The notes: generated from the sequence alone by a model not told the origin. A stretch of 64,000 nucleotides of DNA from Isosphaeraceae bacterium (GCA_025356475.1 JANXSX010000048.1:82096-146095); one strand, 5' to 3'. Counted from the first letter of the stretch, positions 1-9,513 are shown. Made by a program: numbers and translations.

Positions 1-231
1 ATTGATGTCAGCATTGTCCGAGTGAGCCCAATGACCGACCACCAGATGACGGAGTTCCTCGTTAGCGGGCGTTGGGAAGGCAAGGCGGGCGGGTATGGGG
101 TCCAAGACGACGATCCGTTCGTCAAACTTGTGACGGGCAGTGTCTCCAATGTCGTTGGCCTGCCCATGGAGCGATTGGCGGCTCTTCTCGCGGCATATCC
201 CGAGCTATCAACCCTTCGTGGAATTGACTAG
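1..231 (+). CDS. maf: Maf-type nucleoside triphosphate pyrophosphatase, 3' end only
   Basis: The reading frame is open from the first base of the window and stops at 229-231, so only the C-terminal 76 codons are present. The segment GKAGGYGVQDDDPFV followed by GSVSNVVGLPMERL is the hallmark C-terminal block of the Maf/HAM1-like fold, where the GKAGGY loop and the NVVGLP segment help form the nucleotide pocket. Maf proteins hydrolyse dTTP/UTP or modified pyrimidine nucleotides to monophosphates in the cytoplasm. An internal ATG at 31 would remove the fold, so this is truncation by the window edge and not a short gene. The M28 peptidase gene begins 42 bases downstream on the same strand and may be co-transcribed. 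Confidence 0.9.
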   Translation: MDVSIVRVSPMTDHQMTEFLVSGRWEGKAGGYGVQDDDPFVKLVTGSVSNVVGLPMERLAALLAAYPELSTLRGID

Positions 232-273
232 AGTAGCTTAGTGGACTGCAACCACGCCTGCGGAGATCACCCA

Positions 274-1299
274 ATGGACGACGCCAAAGTTGGATCCGTG
301 TCCCGAATGCGATCTCCGCTCCTTTTGGGATTGGCGGTGATCGGGATCGGACTGGCGATCGGGTTTGCACCTCCTCGGCTCTTCCTGGGAACGACCATGG
401 CGGACCCTCGCAACCCAATCGCCGCCCCCGTCGACGGTGATCGGGCCTTCGGATACCTCAAGGCAATTTGCGACCTGGGCCCCCGACCTGCAGGTTCGGA
501 TGCCAACACGCGCCAACGCTCGCTCGTCGCTGCGCATTTTGTAAAAGCCGGTGGCAAGGTCAGTGAGCAAGCGTTCACCGCAAAGGACCCGATCTCGGGT
601 GCGCCCGTGGCGATGGCGAACTTGGTCGGCTCGTGGTATCCCGAACGAACCGAACGCGTCGTCCTGGGTGCCCACTACGATACGCGCCCGTTCCCAGATC
701 AAGAGAAGGATCCCGCGAAGCGGCGTGCTCCTTTCATCGGAGCGAACGATGGGGCTTCAGGAGTCGCCCTTCTCATGGAGATTTCCAATCACCTGGCAAC
801 ATCGACCACCCCATGGGGTGTCGACCTTGTTCTCTTCGATGGTGAGGAACTCGTGTACGGCGAACAGGGGGATTACTTCCTCGGGTCGAAAGAATTCGCC
901 CGTCGTTACGTCGAGGCTGAGGGGGGGCAAAAGGCCAATCACTATGTGGCAGGGATCGTTCTGGACATGGTCGGAGACAAGGATCTTCGGATTGATCAGG
1001 AGCAATACAGCCTCGACCTTGCACAAGCCCTGATGCGCGACCTCTGGACTGTGGCTGCGAAACTCAAAGAATCAAAAACCTTCCCCAATCGCGTCGGACG
1101 CGCGGTCAATGACGACCACCTTCCCCTGAACAATGCAGGGATTCCCACGATCGACTTAATCGACTTTGACTACCCTCACTGGCATACAACAAAAGACATT
1201 CCTGCAAATTGCTCAGGTGCGAGTCTTGCCAAGGTGGGTCGCGTCGTCACGGGCTGGCTGTCACTTCCCAAACTTGAAGAGAAAAAGAAGAGGCCTTGA
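274..1299 (+). CDS. M28 family zinc peptidase, glutaminyl-cyclase-like
   Basis: A protein of 341 residues. Near the N-terminus is one hydrophobic segment (about residues 14-32: LLLGLAVIGIGLAIGF), a signal anchor or signal peptide, so it probably acts outside the cytoplasm. The zinc-site signatures of the M28/glutaminyl-peptide cyclotransferase fold are present in order: GAHYDT (His ligand), GANDGASG (Asp ligand), LFDGEE (Glu base and ligand), and a late DYPHWHTTKD block with the last His. The order and spacing resemble glutaminyl cyclases, which form N-terminal pyroglutamate, more than broad aminopeptidases, but sequence alone does not settle the reaction. An in-frame GTG at 241 is possible, but the ATG at 274 has a GGAG at 262-265 with an 8-base gap, so it is preferred. 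Confidence 0.85.
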   Translation: MDDAKVGSVSRMRSPLLLGLAVIGIGLAIGFAPPRLFLGTTMADPRNPIAAPVDGDRAFGYLKAICDLGPRPAGSDANTRQRSLVAAHFVKAGGKVSEQAFTAKDPISGAPVAMANLVGSWYPERTERVVLGAHYDTRPFPDQEKDPAKRRAPFIGANDGASGVALLMEISNHLATSTTPWGVDLVLFDGEELVYGEQGDYFLGSKEFARRYVEAEGGQKANHYVAGIVLDMVGDKDLRIDQEQYSLDLAQALMRDLWTVAAKLKESKTFPNRVGRAVNDDHLPLNNAGIPTIDLIDFDYPHWHTTKDIPANCSGASLAKVGRVVTGWLSLPKLEEKKKRP

Positions 1300-1304
1300 G
1301 GCCT
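1291..1304 (-). terminator. Short GC hairpin between convergent genes
   Basis: AGGCC-TTGA-GGCCT forms a 5 bp stem with a tetraloop and includes the stop codon of the M28 gene. Read on the minus strand it is followed by CTTCTTTTTC, which looks like an intrinsic terminator for the small gene at 1311-1574. On the plus strand the tail is only moderately T-rich. Confidence 0.5.
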
Positions 1305-1310
1305 GCTCCT

Positions 1311-1574
1311 TTATCGACATGCCAGACCACGTGACTCGTCTCGTTCAGTTCGGGTGAGATCGAGGTCAAACCGGGAGAGGGAGAGTTCGAGCCGAAGCTG
1401 CTCCAGTCCCCCTCTGGCCAACGCCATGGCTCGCGCTCGGAATCTCGCCTGCTCGATAACGTCCAAAACGCGTTCTTCGAGTTCGGCCCGTTCAGGATAT
1501 GGCAGCCCCCGGACGAGCTCGAGAAGCTCTGCCAGTTCGACCGGCGTCTCTTCGCATTTCATCGCGATGCTCAT
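1311..1574 (-). CDS. Small hypothetical helical protein
   Basis: An 87-residue protein, acidic and Arg/Leu-rich, predicted by eye to be almost entirely alpha-helical (ELAELLELVRGLPYPERAELEERVLDV, then LARGGLEQLRLELSLSRFDLDL). The start is the ATG at 1574: on the minus strand an AGAGG lies at 1585-1581, six bases upstream, while the longer reading from 1607 has no ribosome-binding site. I do not recognise a family. The heptad-like leucine spacing suggests a coiled coil or helical bundle, and therefore oligomerisation or a partner protein. It converges on the M28 gene and is divergent from the large secreted protein at 1792. Confidence 0.6.
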   Translation of the reverse strand: MSIAMKCEETPVELAELLELVRGLPYPERAELEERVLDVIEQARFRARAMALARGGLEQLRLELSLSRFDLDLTRTERDESRGLACR

Positions 1575-1791
1575 GGTGTACCTCTGGTGGTAAGAGATAT
1601 ATACCACGCGAATCTAGAGAAGATAGTCGGATTGCGTAAACTTGAAGATCTGGGAATTTTGGACGGTTGCATTTTCGGCCAGAAGGCTGGTTGGACTTCG
1701 CGGATTCGGTTTGACCTGCTAATTTCATCCAATTGCATGGGGAAAGTTCCTCGGAGAGGGACTTCGGGTCTGACACGGAGGTCTGCTATCG

Positions 1792-4700
1792 ATGCGCCGC
1801 CTTCAATCCAGGACGCTCTTTTTCTGGCTCGTATTGGGTTTGTTCAGTCTTGGCGCGGATGCTCCGCTCGGAATCCTCCGTGATGGGTTTGAGACCGACC
1901 GCCCAACCTGGCGGCAGGAGGCTACGGATGCCACGATCCGTTTGATCGCCCATGACCGCTCGGACCGAGCGGCCCATGATGGCAAGCTCTCCGAGCATTT
2001 CGAGTTTGAAGCGGGTCCTGGAAGTGCTCTCTATTACAGTTATGCGATCCCTAAGGTACCCATCCGTCCCGGGCTAAGAGTCGGGCTCTTTGTCCGATCC
2101 AACCGTGTTGGGGTGGCTCTATCAAGCCGGGTGATTCTGCCTAACGATATTGATCCCGAATCGAAGCAGCCGACATTCCTGACGATCCCCGGAACGATTT
2201 ATGAGGAGGCCGATCGCTGGCGTAAGCTGGAGATCTTGGACTTTCCAACGGCCGTTGAGCGCCAGGCACGCATCCTTCGCGCTTCGACCAAGAGGCCGGT
2301 AAAGATTGAGGGGGCGTATCTCGAACGACTCCTCATCAACATCCACGGTGGTCAGGGCGAGAACGAAGTCTTTCTTGATGAGCTGACAATCTCGCCGGTG
2401 ACGAACAACGAGGGCGACGCGATTGCCGATGTGGGGCCACCCGTAGACGAGGCTGAGGAAGGGGTGGCAACTGCGCGTCCGAAAGCCGACTCGCGGATCA
2501 CTCTTCCCCGGAATCGACTCAAGAAGGACGGGCGTGATTGGGTCCCAACCATTATCGATGCGCCCGGCGCGGACATTGAGCCATTGAGGGCTGCGGGCTT
2601 CGACGTCTTGGCGGTCCCTCGTGAGGCTGACCCGATCCGAGTCCAACGGGCGGTTGAGAGTGGCATGTTGATCATGCCTAAGCTTGAAGTGAATGACCCC
2701 AACTCCCCGCTCGACGGACCTGCCGCGCTTGCCTTGATTCGGGATTTCCCAGCCCGCCAATCGGTCGCGTTCTGGCATCTCGGTGAGGGGCTCGGAGCGA
2801 CTCCCGACCGTGAGGAGCGGAAAGCCGAACTGAAGCGAGTCCGCGAGGTCATTTCCTCAATCCGGAAGAACCCCACCGATAGTTCCAACTTAACGAGCGG
2901 GACGATCGAAGCACTCTGGCCGCAGTACGGACGTGTTCCACAGAATCTCGACCTGTTGGGTGCGATGCCGACGATGTGGGCCGCGTCAACCGACATTTCG
3001 CTAACCTTGCAGTATCTAGCAGCTCGGCGCGACATGACCTTACGTGGTAATGCGGAAGCATTCCATTGGGCGGTCATTCCCTGTACGCCCTATGCCCAAG
3101 CGCGAGAGGGTGTTTGGGGTAATGAACCCCCGCCATCCGGGGGAGATCCCCAGGTCTCTCCCGAGCACCTCCGACTCTTCACTTATGCAGCACTCTCCGC
3201 CGGTTATCGAGGTTTCGCGTATAAGGCCGACGCGCAATTGACTCGCCCCCGTGGACAGCCTCTCCTGACGGAACTCGCATTTCTGAACATGGAGATCGAT
3301 CTGGTCGAGTCGATCATCGCTCAAGGGGCCGACCCCATTGAACGTGCACCTACTCATTATCCCGACCCGCCCCTAATTCCAGCGAGCGCAAACCAGAATC
3401 TGCTCCAGCTCCAGAAGAGCCCCGAGGCTCCCCCCCACCCCACGATCAAGGTCGCAAAGATCCAAACCGCTGACCGACGTGGTGCTTTACTCGTCGTCAC
3501 GAATTTCGGGGGAAATGCTCAGTTTGTTCCTGGGCAACTGACGGAGAACGACGTCGTTGTAATCGTCCAGGGCAACGAGGCAGGTCAGGCGTATGAGATC
3601 TCACCTGGCGGTGTTACGCCACTCGTCCGCAAACGAGGCCCGGGAGGGCTTGAGATCACCCTACCGATTCTCGATGTGTCGGCACTCGTCCTGGTCACGA
3701 GTGACACCGCACTGATCGACAAGCTTGAGACGGCAATCGCCCGTGTCCGCCCTCGCGCGGTGCAAATGGCTATTGAGCAGGCTCAGCGGCGCATGGAGCA
3801 GACGGCTGAGGTCAACACGCAGTTGACCATCGAAGGCCACCCGACGAAAACGGGGGCCGAGTTGATTGAACAATCCGGACGGTTCATCAAGTCTGCGCGG
3901 GAGCGGCTCGAAGATGCAGACTACGAGGTCGCTTGGTCGGAATCCAGGCGTGCGATCCGTCCTCTGCGAATCCTGATGAATGCGCACTGGAATGATGCGT
4001 TCCTAGCCACCACCAAGGCTGTTCGAGTCGGACGTGGTCAGCCAGAAGATCCACCCAAGGTCAAGCCTGGCACTCGCCCCCCCAAAGAGGCGTTGCTGCC
4101 GGTTCTGGTGAATGCGGTCGCCTGTCCTCCCTTGCTGAGTTACAACACCTTGCCACAGCAGTACACGTGGATTGAGTACATCCGCTCTGGGCAGTTCGGC
4201 CCTAATCTCTTGTCGGGGGCCGATTTCAGTGATTTGAGCGTCCTCAAGGCCGAGGGCTGGAACCTCAATGCAGGACACAACTTCGATGGCGTTTCTTCAA
4301 AGGTCGAGATCGATCGGACTCAAGCGGATCATCTGAGCGGTGTTCTCAAGCTCTCGGTCGACGCTGCCATTAAAGGGACGATCGACGACTTGCCCCCGAC
4401 AATTGAACAGCCGGTTGCGGCAGTGACGACTGCGCCGATCAGGCCGGACGTCCCGATCATGCCTGGCCAATTCTTCCGGATCACGGTTCAAGTGAAAATG
4501 CCTCGACCCGTGACCGACGGCATCGGCGGATTCATCGTCCGAGATTCCTGGGGTGGAGAGAGCATGCAGTTCACCTATTGTTACCTGCTATCCGACTGGC
4601 GCGAGATTGTGCTCTATCGTCGCTGCCCGTCGAATGAGCCACTCACGGTGACACTCGGCCTGGCAGGCTATGGTGCCGTCTATTTCGACGACCTGAAGGT

Positions 4701-4827
4701 TGAACGAATCGAAGATCCGCGGATTCGGATTCCTCGGCCAGCCGCAACGTCGGGTGATCTGACACGGGACCGAAGGCCGACCGCCGGGCCCACAGCCGGC
4801 CGTTCTGTACCACCTCCACGACGGTGA
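1792..4827 (+). CDS. Large secreted hypothetical protein with TIM-barrel-like middle and jelly-roll-like ends
   Basis: 1011 residues starting with a typical signal peptide (MRRLQSRTLFFWLVLGLFSLGADA). The start is supported by GGAGG at 1777-1781. Residues about 25-200 resemble a beta-sandwich carbohydrate-binding-like module. Residues about 245-530 (VPTIIDAPGADIEPLRAAGFDVLAV onward, with alternating strand/helix blocks) look like a glycoside-hydrolase-type barrel that I cannot assign to a numbered family. A helical stretch at about 630-750 precedes a second sandwich (about 800-980) and a Pro/Arg-rich tail. It may be an exported protein acting on or binding polysaccharide; that is inference from architecture. 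Its TGA abuts, with no gap, the stop codon of polA on the other strand. Confidence 0.75.
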   Translation: MRRLQSRTLFFWLVLGLFSLGADAPLGILRDGFETDRPTWRQEATDATIRLIAHDRSDRAAHDGKLSEHFEFEAGPGSALYYSYAIPKVPIRPGLRVGLFVRSNRVGVALSSRVILPNDIDPESKQPTFLTIPGTIYEEADRWRKLEILDFPTAVERQARILRASTKRPVKIEGAYLERLLINIHGGQGENEVFLDELTISPVTNNEGDAIADVGPPVDEAEEGVATARPKADSRITLPRNRLKKDGRDWVPTIIDAPGADIEPLRAAGFDVLAVPREADPIRVQRAVESGMLIMPKLEVNDPNSPLDGPAALALIRDFPARQSVAFWHLGEGLGATPDREERKAELKRVREVISSIRKNPTDSSNLTSGTIEALWPQYGRVPQNLDLLGAMPTMWAASTDISLTLQYLAARRDMTLRGNAEAFHWAVIPCTPYAQAREGVWGNEPPPSGGDPQVSPEHLRLFTYAALSAGYRGFAYKADAQLTRPRGQPLLTELAFLNMEIDLVESIIAQGADPIERAPTHYPDPPLIPASANQNLLQLQKSPEAPPHPTIKVAKIQTADRRGALLVVTNFGGNAQFVPGQLTENDVVVIVQGNEAGQAYEISPGGVTPLVRKRGPGGLEITLPILDVSALVLVTSDTALIDKLETAIARVRPRAVQMAIEQAQRRMEQTAEVNTQLTIEGHPTKTGAELIEQSGRFIKSARERLEDADYEVAWSESRRAIRPLRILMNAHWNDAFLATTKAVRVGRGQPEDPPKVKPGTRPPKEALLPVLVNAVACPPLLSYNTLPQQYTWIEYIRSGQFGPNLLSGADFSDLSVLKAEGWNLNAGHNFDGVSSKVEIDRTQADHLSGVLKLSVDAAIKGTIDDLPPTIEQPVAAVTTAPIRPDVPIMPGQFFRITVQVKMPRPVTDGIGGFIVRDSWGGESMQFTYCYLLSDWREIVLYRRCPSNEPLTVTLGLAGYGAVYFDDLKVERIEDPRIRIPRPAATSGDLTRDRRPTAGPTAGRSVPPPRR

Positions 4828-7527
4828 TCATTCAACGTCGAGCCAGTTATCCCCGACTCCGATTTCGACCTTGAGCGGCACGTCGAGCTCCATTGCCGTC
4901 GTCATCTCATGTTCGACGAGTTTCCGGAGTTCGGGAATTTCGTGCTCAGGAGCCTCAAAAACTAACTCGTCGTGTATTTGGAGCAGGAGCCGAGCCTGAA
5001 GACCTCGGCACTTGATGGCACGATCGACAGCGATCATTGCCTTCTTGATCAGGTCCGCAGCAGAGCCTTGGATGACGGTGTTTACCGCAAACCGCTCGGG
5101 TTGCCCGATCATTTGCTCTGTGCTCTTGATCCCTGAGATCATCCGTCGTCGACCCAGAATCGTCTCGACTCGCCCGTTTAACTTGGCGGATGTTAGGGTC
5201 GCCCGGATGAAACCCATGACGCCGGCATAGCGCTCGAAGTAGGCATCAATGAATGCTGATGCTTCAGTTCTAGAGATGCTGAGTCTCGTTGCTAGTCCAT
5301 AGGAACTCAGGCCATAAATCACTCCGAAATTGACAGTCTTGGCGACCCCTCGCATCGCTGAAGTCACTTCTGACTCGCTAACCGCGAAGATCTCGGCTGC
5401 CACGACCGAGTGGACATCACGATCTTCGGCAAAAGCGCGCACCAAAGCTGGATCTTTCGAGTAGTGAGCAAGAATTCGGAGTTCGATCTGCGAGTAATCC
5501 GCTGTGAGCAGTTTCCAGCCAGCTTGACCAGCGATGAATGCTTGACGAATCTGCCGACCATCTTCAGTTCGAACCGGAATGTTTTGCAAATTCGGGTCGG
5601 ATGAGCTGAGACGACCGGTCGATGTGACCACCTGATTGAACGAGGCATGCACGCGACCATCGTTGGGGTGGACCAGTGTCGGGAGTGAGTCGAGGTACGT
5701 ATTCTTGAGTTTTGAGAGTTGCCGATGTTCGATCAGCAGCTTGGGCAGGGGGTGGATCGCTGCGAGTTCTTCGAGAACCTCCTGATCGGTGCTCGGCTCT
5801 CCCCCCGGAGTCTTCTTCTTCGAAGGGAGCTTGAGTTCGTCGAAGAGGACCTGGCGAAGTTGGTTGGTCGAGGCGATGTTGAACGAACGCCCCGCTGCTT
5901 CAAAGATAGCCGCTTCAATCGTCACGATCCGGGCCGCGAACTCGACCGAGAGCTTCTTGAGCAACTTGACGTCGACCTTCACACCATGAGCTTCCATCCC
6001 CGCAAGGATTCGGATCAGCGGCCGTTCGAGATCAGCGTACAGATCCCAAAGACCAGCCTCACGAAGTTTGGGAGCAAGGATTTCGGCTAACTGCCAGGCG
6101 GCATCAGCATCCTCGCCGGCGTACTCCGCAACCCGGCTCGGCTCGACCTCGTCCATTCGGCTTTGCTTCTTGCCTTTACCGATCAGATCCGAGATCGGGA
6201 TCATCGTGTGGCCAAGATACCTGGAGGCCAACTCGTTGAGGTTATGGTTCTTTTCTCCACTTTCGAGCAAGTAGGAGAGAACCATGGTGTCGGTGATGGG
6301 GCCCGCAACCTCGATACCGGAAGTGCTCAGGACTAGCATGTCATACTTGAGGTTCTGGCCGATCTTTTCCACCTGAGAATTTGCAAGTATCGGTTTCAGG
6401 GCGGTCAGCACCATCTCCTCATCGAGCGACTTGGTCCAGAGTGGAGCCCGGACGGGGATGTAATAGCCCTCGCCATTAGCCCAAGAGAATGAAAGTCCAA
6501 CCAGCTTCGCTCGAAGCGGATCGATCGAGGTCGTCTCGGTGTCAACACTAAATCGGGTCTGTTGATTGAGGATTTCCAGAAAGCTCTCGAAGGCGTCGGG
6601 CGTGTCGACTAACTTGTATTCGTAAGCCCAGGCAGCCTCGGGAGTTTGCTCTTCGCCGGGTAGTTCGGCCAAGAATGTCTGAAATCCACACTCGCGACAA
6701 AGTTCCCGAAGCGCGACCGAATTCGGGTCGGAGAGTTTAAGTTCGTCCCAGTTAAGCCCGAGCTCAAGGTCCTCTTGAAGTCTGATCAGCGTCTGGCCGC
6801 GACGCGCGATGTCGCCAAATGCCTGCAGGTTCTCCTTGCGCTTGACACCGCTAACCTTACCGATGTTCGCGAGAATTCCTTCGAGCGTTCCGAACTCCTG
6901 GAGGAGGGTTGCACCGGTCTTCAGCCCGATTCCAGGGATGCCCGGAACATTATCGGCCGTATCTCCGGTGAGCGCGAGCAAATCGACCACCTGGTCTGGG
7001 CGGATCCCCCACTCGCTCAGGAGGCCAGATTCGTCCAGGTATTCCTTCTTCCGAATATTATAAATTCGGATGTTCTCGTTCAGGAGTTGGCGAGCGTCCT
7101 TATCCGCAGTGCAAATGACGACATCGAAGCCTTGCTCCACACCCCTGCGGGCGAGTGTCGCGATGATATCGTCTGCCTCAGACCCTTCATGAATCAAAAC
7201 GGGGACGTTAAAACCCTCATAAACACGTTTCACGACATCAATCTGGGGGATCAGGTCGGTTGGGGTCTCTGCTCGTTGCGATTTGTAACTAGGATCAATC
7301 TTGGATCGGAAAACTGGGCCAGGACCGTCGAAAGCGGCTGCAAGGTAGTCTGGTTTTTTGTCACGGATCAGGTTGAGAACGTCGCGAAAGACCCCATGCA
7401 CGGCGTTGGTCGGCTCTTGGGTCGGAGAATGCATTGTCGATCGGCCTTCACGATTCGTGGTCGCGTGAAAAACCTGAAAGATCAGAGCAAAGACATCAAT
7501 GATGTAGAGGACGGGCCGAGGTGTCAT
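4828..7527 (-). CDS. polA: DNA polymerase I
   Basis: 899 residues from the ATG at 7527, giving MTPRPVLYIIDVFALIFQ, the usual start of the 5' nuclease domain. The frame is open further upstream but that part does not resemble the family. Domain order: 5'-3' exonuclease (about 1-290, with TGDTADNVPGIPGIG), 3'-5' proofreading exonuclease (about 320-510, with the acidic SVDTETTSID motif intact, so proofreading is probably active), and the family A polymerase (about 560-899). Polymerase motif A DYSQIELRILAHYS, motif B RGVAKTVNFGVIYG and motif C QIHDELVFEAP are all intact. It fills gaps, removes RNA primers and takes part in repair. It is convergent with the secreted protein at 1792-4827 and divergent from the coiled-coil gene at 7845. 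Confidence 0.97.
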   Translation of the reverse strand: MTPRPVLYIIDVFALIFQVFHATTNREGRSTMHSPTQEPTNAVHGVFRDVLNLIRDKKPDYLAAAFDGPGPVFRSKIDPSYKSQRAETPTDLIPQIDVVKRVYEGFNVPVLIHEGSEADDIIATLARRGVEQGFDVVICTADKDARQLLNENIRIYNIRKKEYLDESGLLSEWGIRPDQVVDLLALTGDTADNVPGIPGIGLKTGATLLQEFGTLEGILANIGKVSGVKRKENLQAFGDIARRGQTLIRLQEDLELGLNWDELKLSDPNSVALRELCRECGFQTFLAELPGEEQTPEAAWAYEYKLVDTPDAFESFLEILNQQTRFSVDTETTSIDPLRAKLVGLSFSWANGEGYYIPVRAPLWTKSLDEEMVLTALKPILANSQVEKIGQNLKYDMLVLSTSGIEVAGPITDTMVLSYLLESGEKNHNLNELASRYLGHTMIPISDLIGKGKKQSRMDEVEPSRVAEYAGEDADAAWQLAEILAPKLREAGLWDLYADLERPLIRILAGMEAHGVKVDVKLLKKLSVEFAARIVTIEAAIFEAAGRSFNIASTNQLRQVLFDELKLPSKKKTPGGEPSTDQEVLEELAAIHPLPKLLIEHRQLSKLKNTYLDSLPTLVHPNDGRVHASFNQVVTSTGRLSSSDPNLQNIPVRTEDGRQIRQAFIAGQAGWKLLTADYSQIELRILAHYSKDPALVRAFAEDRDVHSVVAAEIFAVSESEVTSAMRGVAKTVNFGVIYGLSSYGLATRLSISRTEASAFIDAYFERYAGVMGFIRATLTSAKLNGRVETILGRRRMISGIKSTEQMIGQPERFAVNTVIQGSAADLIKKAMIAVDRAIKCRGLQARLLLQIHDELVFEAPEHEIPELRKLVEHEMTTAMELDVPLKVEIGVGDNWLDVE

Positions 7528-7844
7528 GGGGCGTTCGCCATTCCAGTCGAGGGAGTGCCAAGGTGTCAAAGTATCAAGCGAAGAACCAGGTGCGAAAGTA
7601 GGTTGAGTCGAACGGAAGAATTGAAGATCTGGGAATTTGACCCTTTGACCGCAGGGTGCGTGACTCATAAAATCTATGGAGTCGACGTAATCAGGATACT
7701 CCTCGCGGCTCGCTGCGATGATTTCGGACGGATCTGTCCGCCTTTTCGCCGGTATGTGTCATAGTTCAGTCGAACTGGCGGAAGCGTGCGCGCGATTCGA
7801 CCGTCTTCAGCACGAACACGCCCCTGGATCGGAGCCTCCACCCA
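7528..7844. other. Divergent intergenic region between polA and the coiled-coil gene
   Basis: 317 bases without a convincing gene. It should hold both promoters, but I cannot place -35/-10 pairs with confidence. It contains an 18-base sequence (7621-7638, TTGAAGATCTGGGAATTT) that recurs exactly at 1642-1659 in another divergent intergenic region. A GGAG at 7831-7834 serves the downstream start. Confidence 0.5.
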
Positions 7845-9479
7845 ATGCCCCCACAGTCGAATGATTCTCAAGGGTTGAAGATTGCCGTGGCGGCGTTTGT
7901 GACGCTGTCGGTGATCCTCGCCGTAACTACCTATTTCGGTTTCTCTTCTGCTTCCACCGCGAACGAAAAACTCGCGGCTGCCGAGAAGAAAGTCACCGAC
8001 AGTGCATCTGCCGCTAATACCGCACTGACGCAATACCAAGAGTTGATCAGCCGCGCTGGCTACGGCGCAATCACTGACCACGCCTCGGTACAAGCGGCGA
8101 TTAAGAAGGATGAGGCCGCGCTTGGGGCTGAACTCGACTCGATCGTCAAAGATCTGAACGAGGCGGTCGCCAAAGCACAGGCTGGTGGTGAAGCGAATCC
8201 CAAGTTCGAGGAACTCCGGCAGGCTGCCAACTCGATCGCCCAGCAATATCAGAGTGAGCCGAACAAGTCCTACAAGGACAGCTTGGTTCGGATCGCAAGC
8301 TTGCTTCGTAACCTGTCGACCATCACCAATAACTTCGCCCTCAATGATATCGACCTCCGACGAAGCCTGACAAACCAAAACCAGGTGAATCTGGCCCGGC
8401 TGAATCAGACGACTGATGCCCTCGACAAGAAGGCAAAGGATCTGGAGGAGGAACACCGGCTCCACGAGTCGCAACGCCAAACCCTGAACGAAGCCGTCGA
8501 TCTTGCACAGACCAAGATGGCGCAGCAATCGACCGAGATTGCCAACCTTCAGAGCAAGTACGACACGACCGTTGAGGCGAAGGACAAGACGATCAAGCAG
8601 GCTCGGTCGATCGCTAGCCAACTCCAGCAGGAAAAGGACAAGAAGGACAATGTCCTCGACCGTCCCGATGGGCGAATTACCTACGTGGATCTTGGTCGAA
8701 ACGAGATCCGTGTCAATCTGAGCCGTCGCCAAGGCGCTCGGCCACAGATGAAATTCGCGATCTTCGATAAGAACGCGGCAGGTGTCCCAAGCGATCAGCC
8801 GAAAGGCCGGATCGAACTCCTTTCTGTTGGTGAGCAAGACAGCATCGCTCGGATCGAAACCGGTTCGACGAAGCCTTTTGCTCCCATCAGCATGGGCGAT
8901 ATTGTCTACTCGGCAGCCTGGAGCCCAGGCTCTCCCGAGAAGTTCGCCTTGGTCGGTCCGATTGACATCAATCGGGACGGCAAAGACGACCGAGCTGATC
9001 TGATCCGTTTGATCGAAGCGGCTGGTGGTGTGGTGGCTTACGACCTGGTCCCTCCTGGTGCCGATGCGGCTCCTGGGATCAAGGCAATTAACCGCTACTA
9101 TCAAAGCCTTGGAGTACCGACCCCACCCCGGGTTGGAAAAGCTCTCGGCGAACTCGATAGTACCTATGCCTACTATGTCATCGACGAACGAGGGGCGTTT
9201 TCGAGCACTCGGCTCAGAAGCGACGAAGTTGAATCGGCTGATGTGATTGCGTTCCGGAGTGAGAAGTCCGGGGCGATTGCCGCCTGCCGCGAGAACGGCA
9301 TTCGTCCGATCCCGATTGATAAGCTGCTGGCTTTCCTAGGCTACAGCCAACTTGGCTCACTCCCGAAGATCGGCGAGAACGAGGCTCGCGACGCGAATGC
9401 ACTCAAGTCGTTGCTACGACCAAGGAATCCCGGAGCTGGAACAACAGCACCGGCCGTCAAGAAGGAAGAGGACAACTAA
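7845..9479 (+). CDS. Membrane-anchored coiled-coil protein, planctomycete type
   Basis: 544 residues. An N-terminal transmembrane helix (about 11-33, IAVAAFVTLSVILAVTTYFGF) is followed by a long charged helical region (about 40-275) rich in K/E/Q heptads, so the protein is probably anchored in the inner membrane with an extended coiled coil outside. Residues about 280-370 form a beta-rich segment (DGRITYVDLGRNEIRVNLSR, then KGRIELLSVG). Residues about 375-490 (FALVGPIDINRDGKDDRADLIRLIEAAGGVV...) resemble a BRCT-like fold with a calcium-loop-like DINRDGKDD; this is a by-eye resemblance. The tail is Pro/Lys-rich and acidic. A GGAG lies 10 bases before the ATG. A strong terminator follows at 9514-9550. 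Function unknown; an envelope scaffold is an inference. Confidence 0.75.
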   Translation: MPPQSNDSQGLKIAVAAFVTLSVILAVTTYFGFSSASTANEKLAAAEKKVTDSASAANTALTQYQELISRAGYGAITDHASVQAAIKKDEAALGAELDSIVKDLNEAVAKAQAGGEANPKFEELRQAANSIAQQYQSEPNKSYKDSLVRIASLLRNLSTITNNFALNDIDLRRSLTNQNQVNLARLNQTTDALDKKAKDLEEEHRLHESQRQTLNEAVDLAQTKMAQQSTEIANLQSKYDTTVEAKDKTIKQARSIASQLQQEKDKKDNVLDRPDGRITYVDLGRNEIRVNLSRRQGARPQMKFAIFDKNAAGVPSDQPKGRIELLSVGEQDSIARIETGSTKPFAPISMGDIVYSAAWSPGSPEKFALVGPIDINRDGKDDRADLIRLIEAAGGVVAYDLVPPGADAAPGIKAINRYYQSLGVPTPPRVGKALGELDSTYAYYVIDERGAFSSTRLRSDEVESADVIAFRSEKSGAIAACRENGIRPIPIDKLLAFLGYSQLGSLPKIGENEARDANALKSLLRPRNPGAGTTAPAVKKEEDN

Positions 9480-9513
9480 GACAAGTCAAGCGATCGTAAC
9501 TCTGAAATGAGCT

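Noticed and set aside
6775..7764. A 329-codon plus-strand frame across the polA 5' end
   Set aside because: It overlaps the 5' nuclease domain of polA, which is unmistakable, and shows no family features.
7674..9104. A 476-codon open frame antisense to the coiled-coil gene
   Set aside because: It mirrors the codon pattern of the real gene on the other strand, has no ribosome-binding site and no recognisable motif; long antisense frames are common at this G+C.
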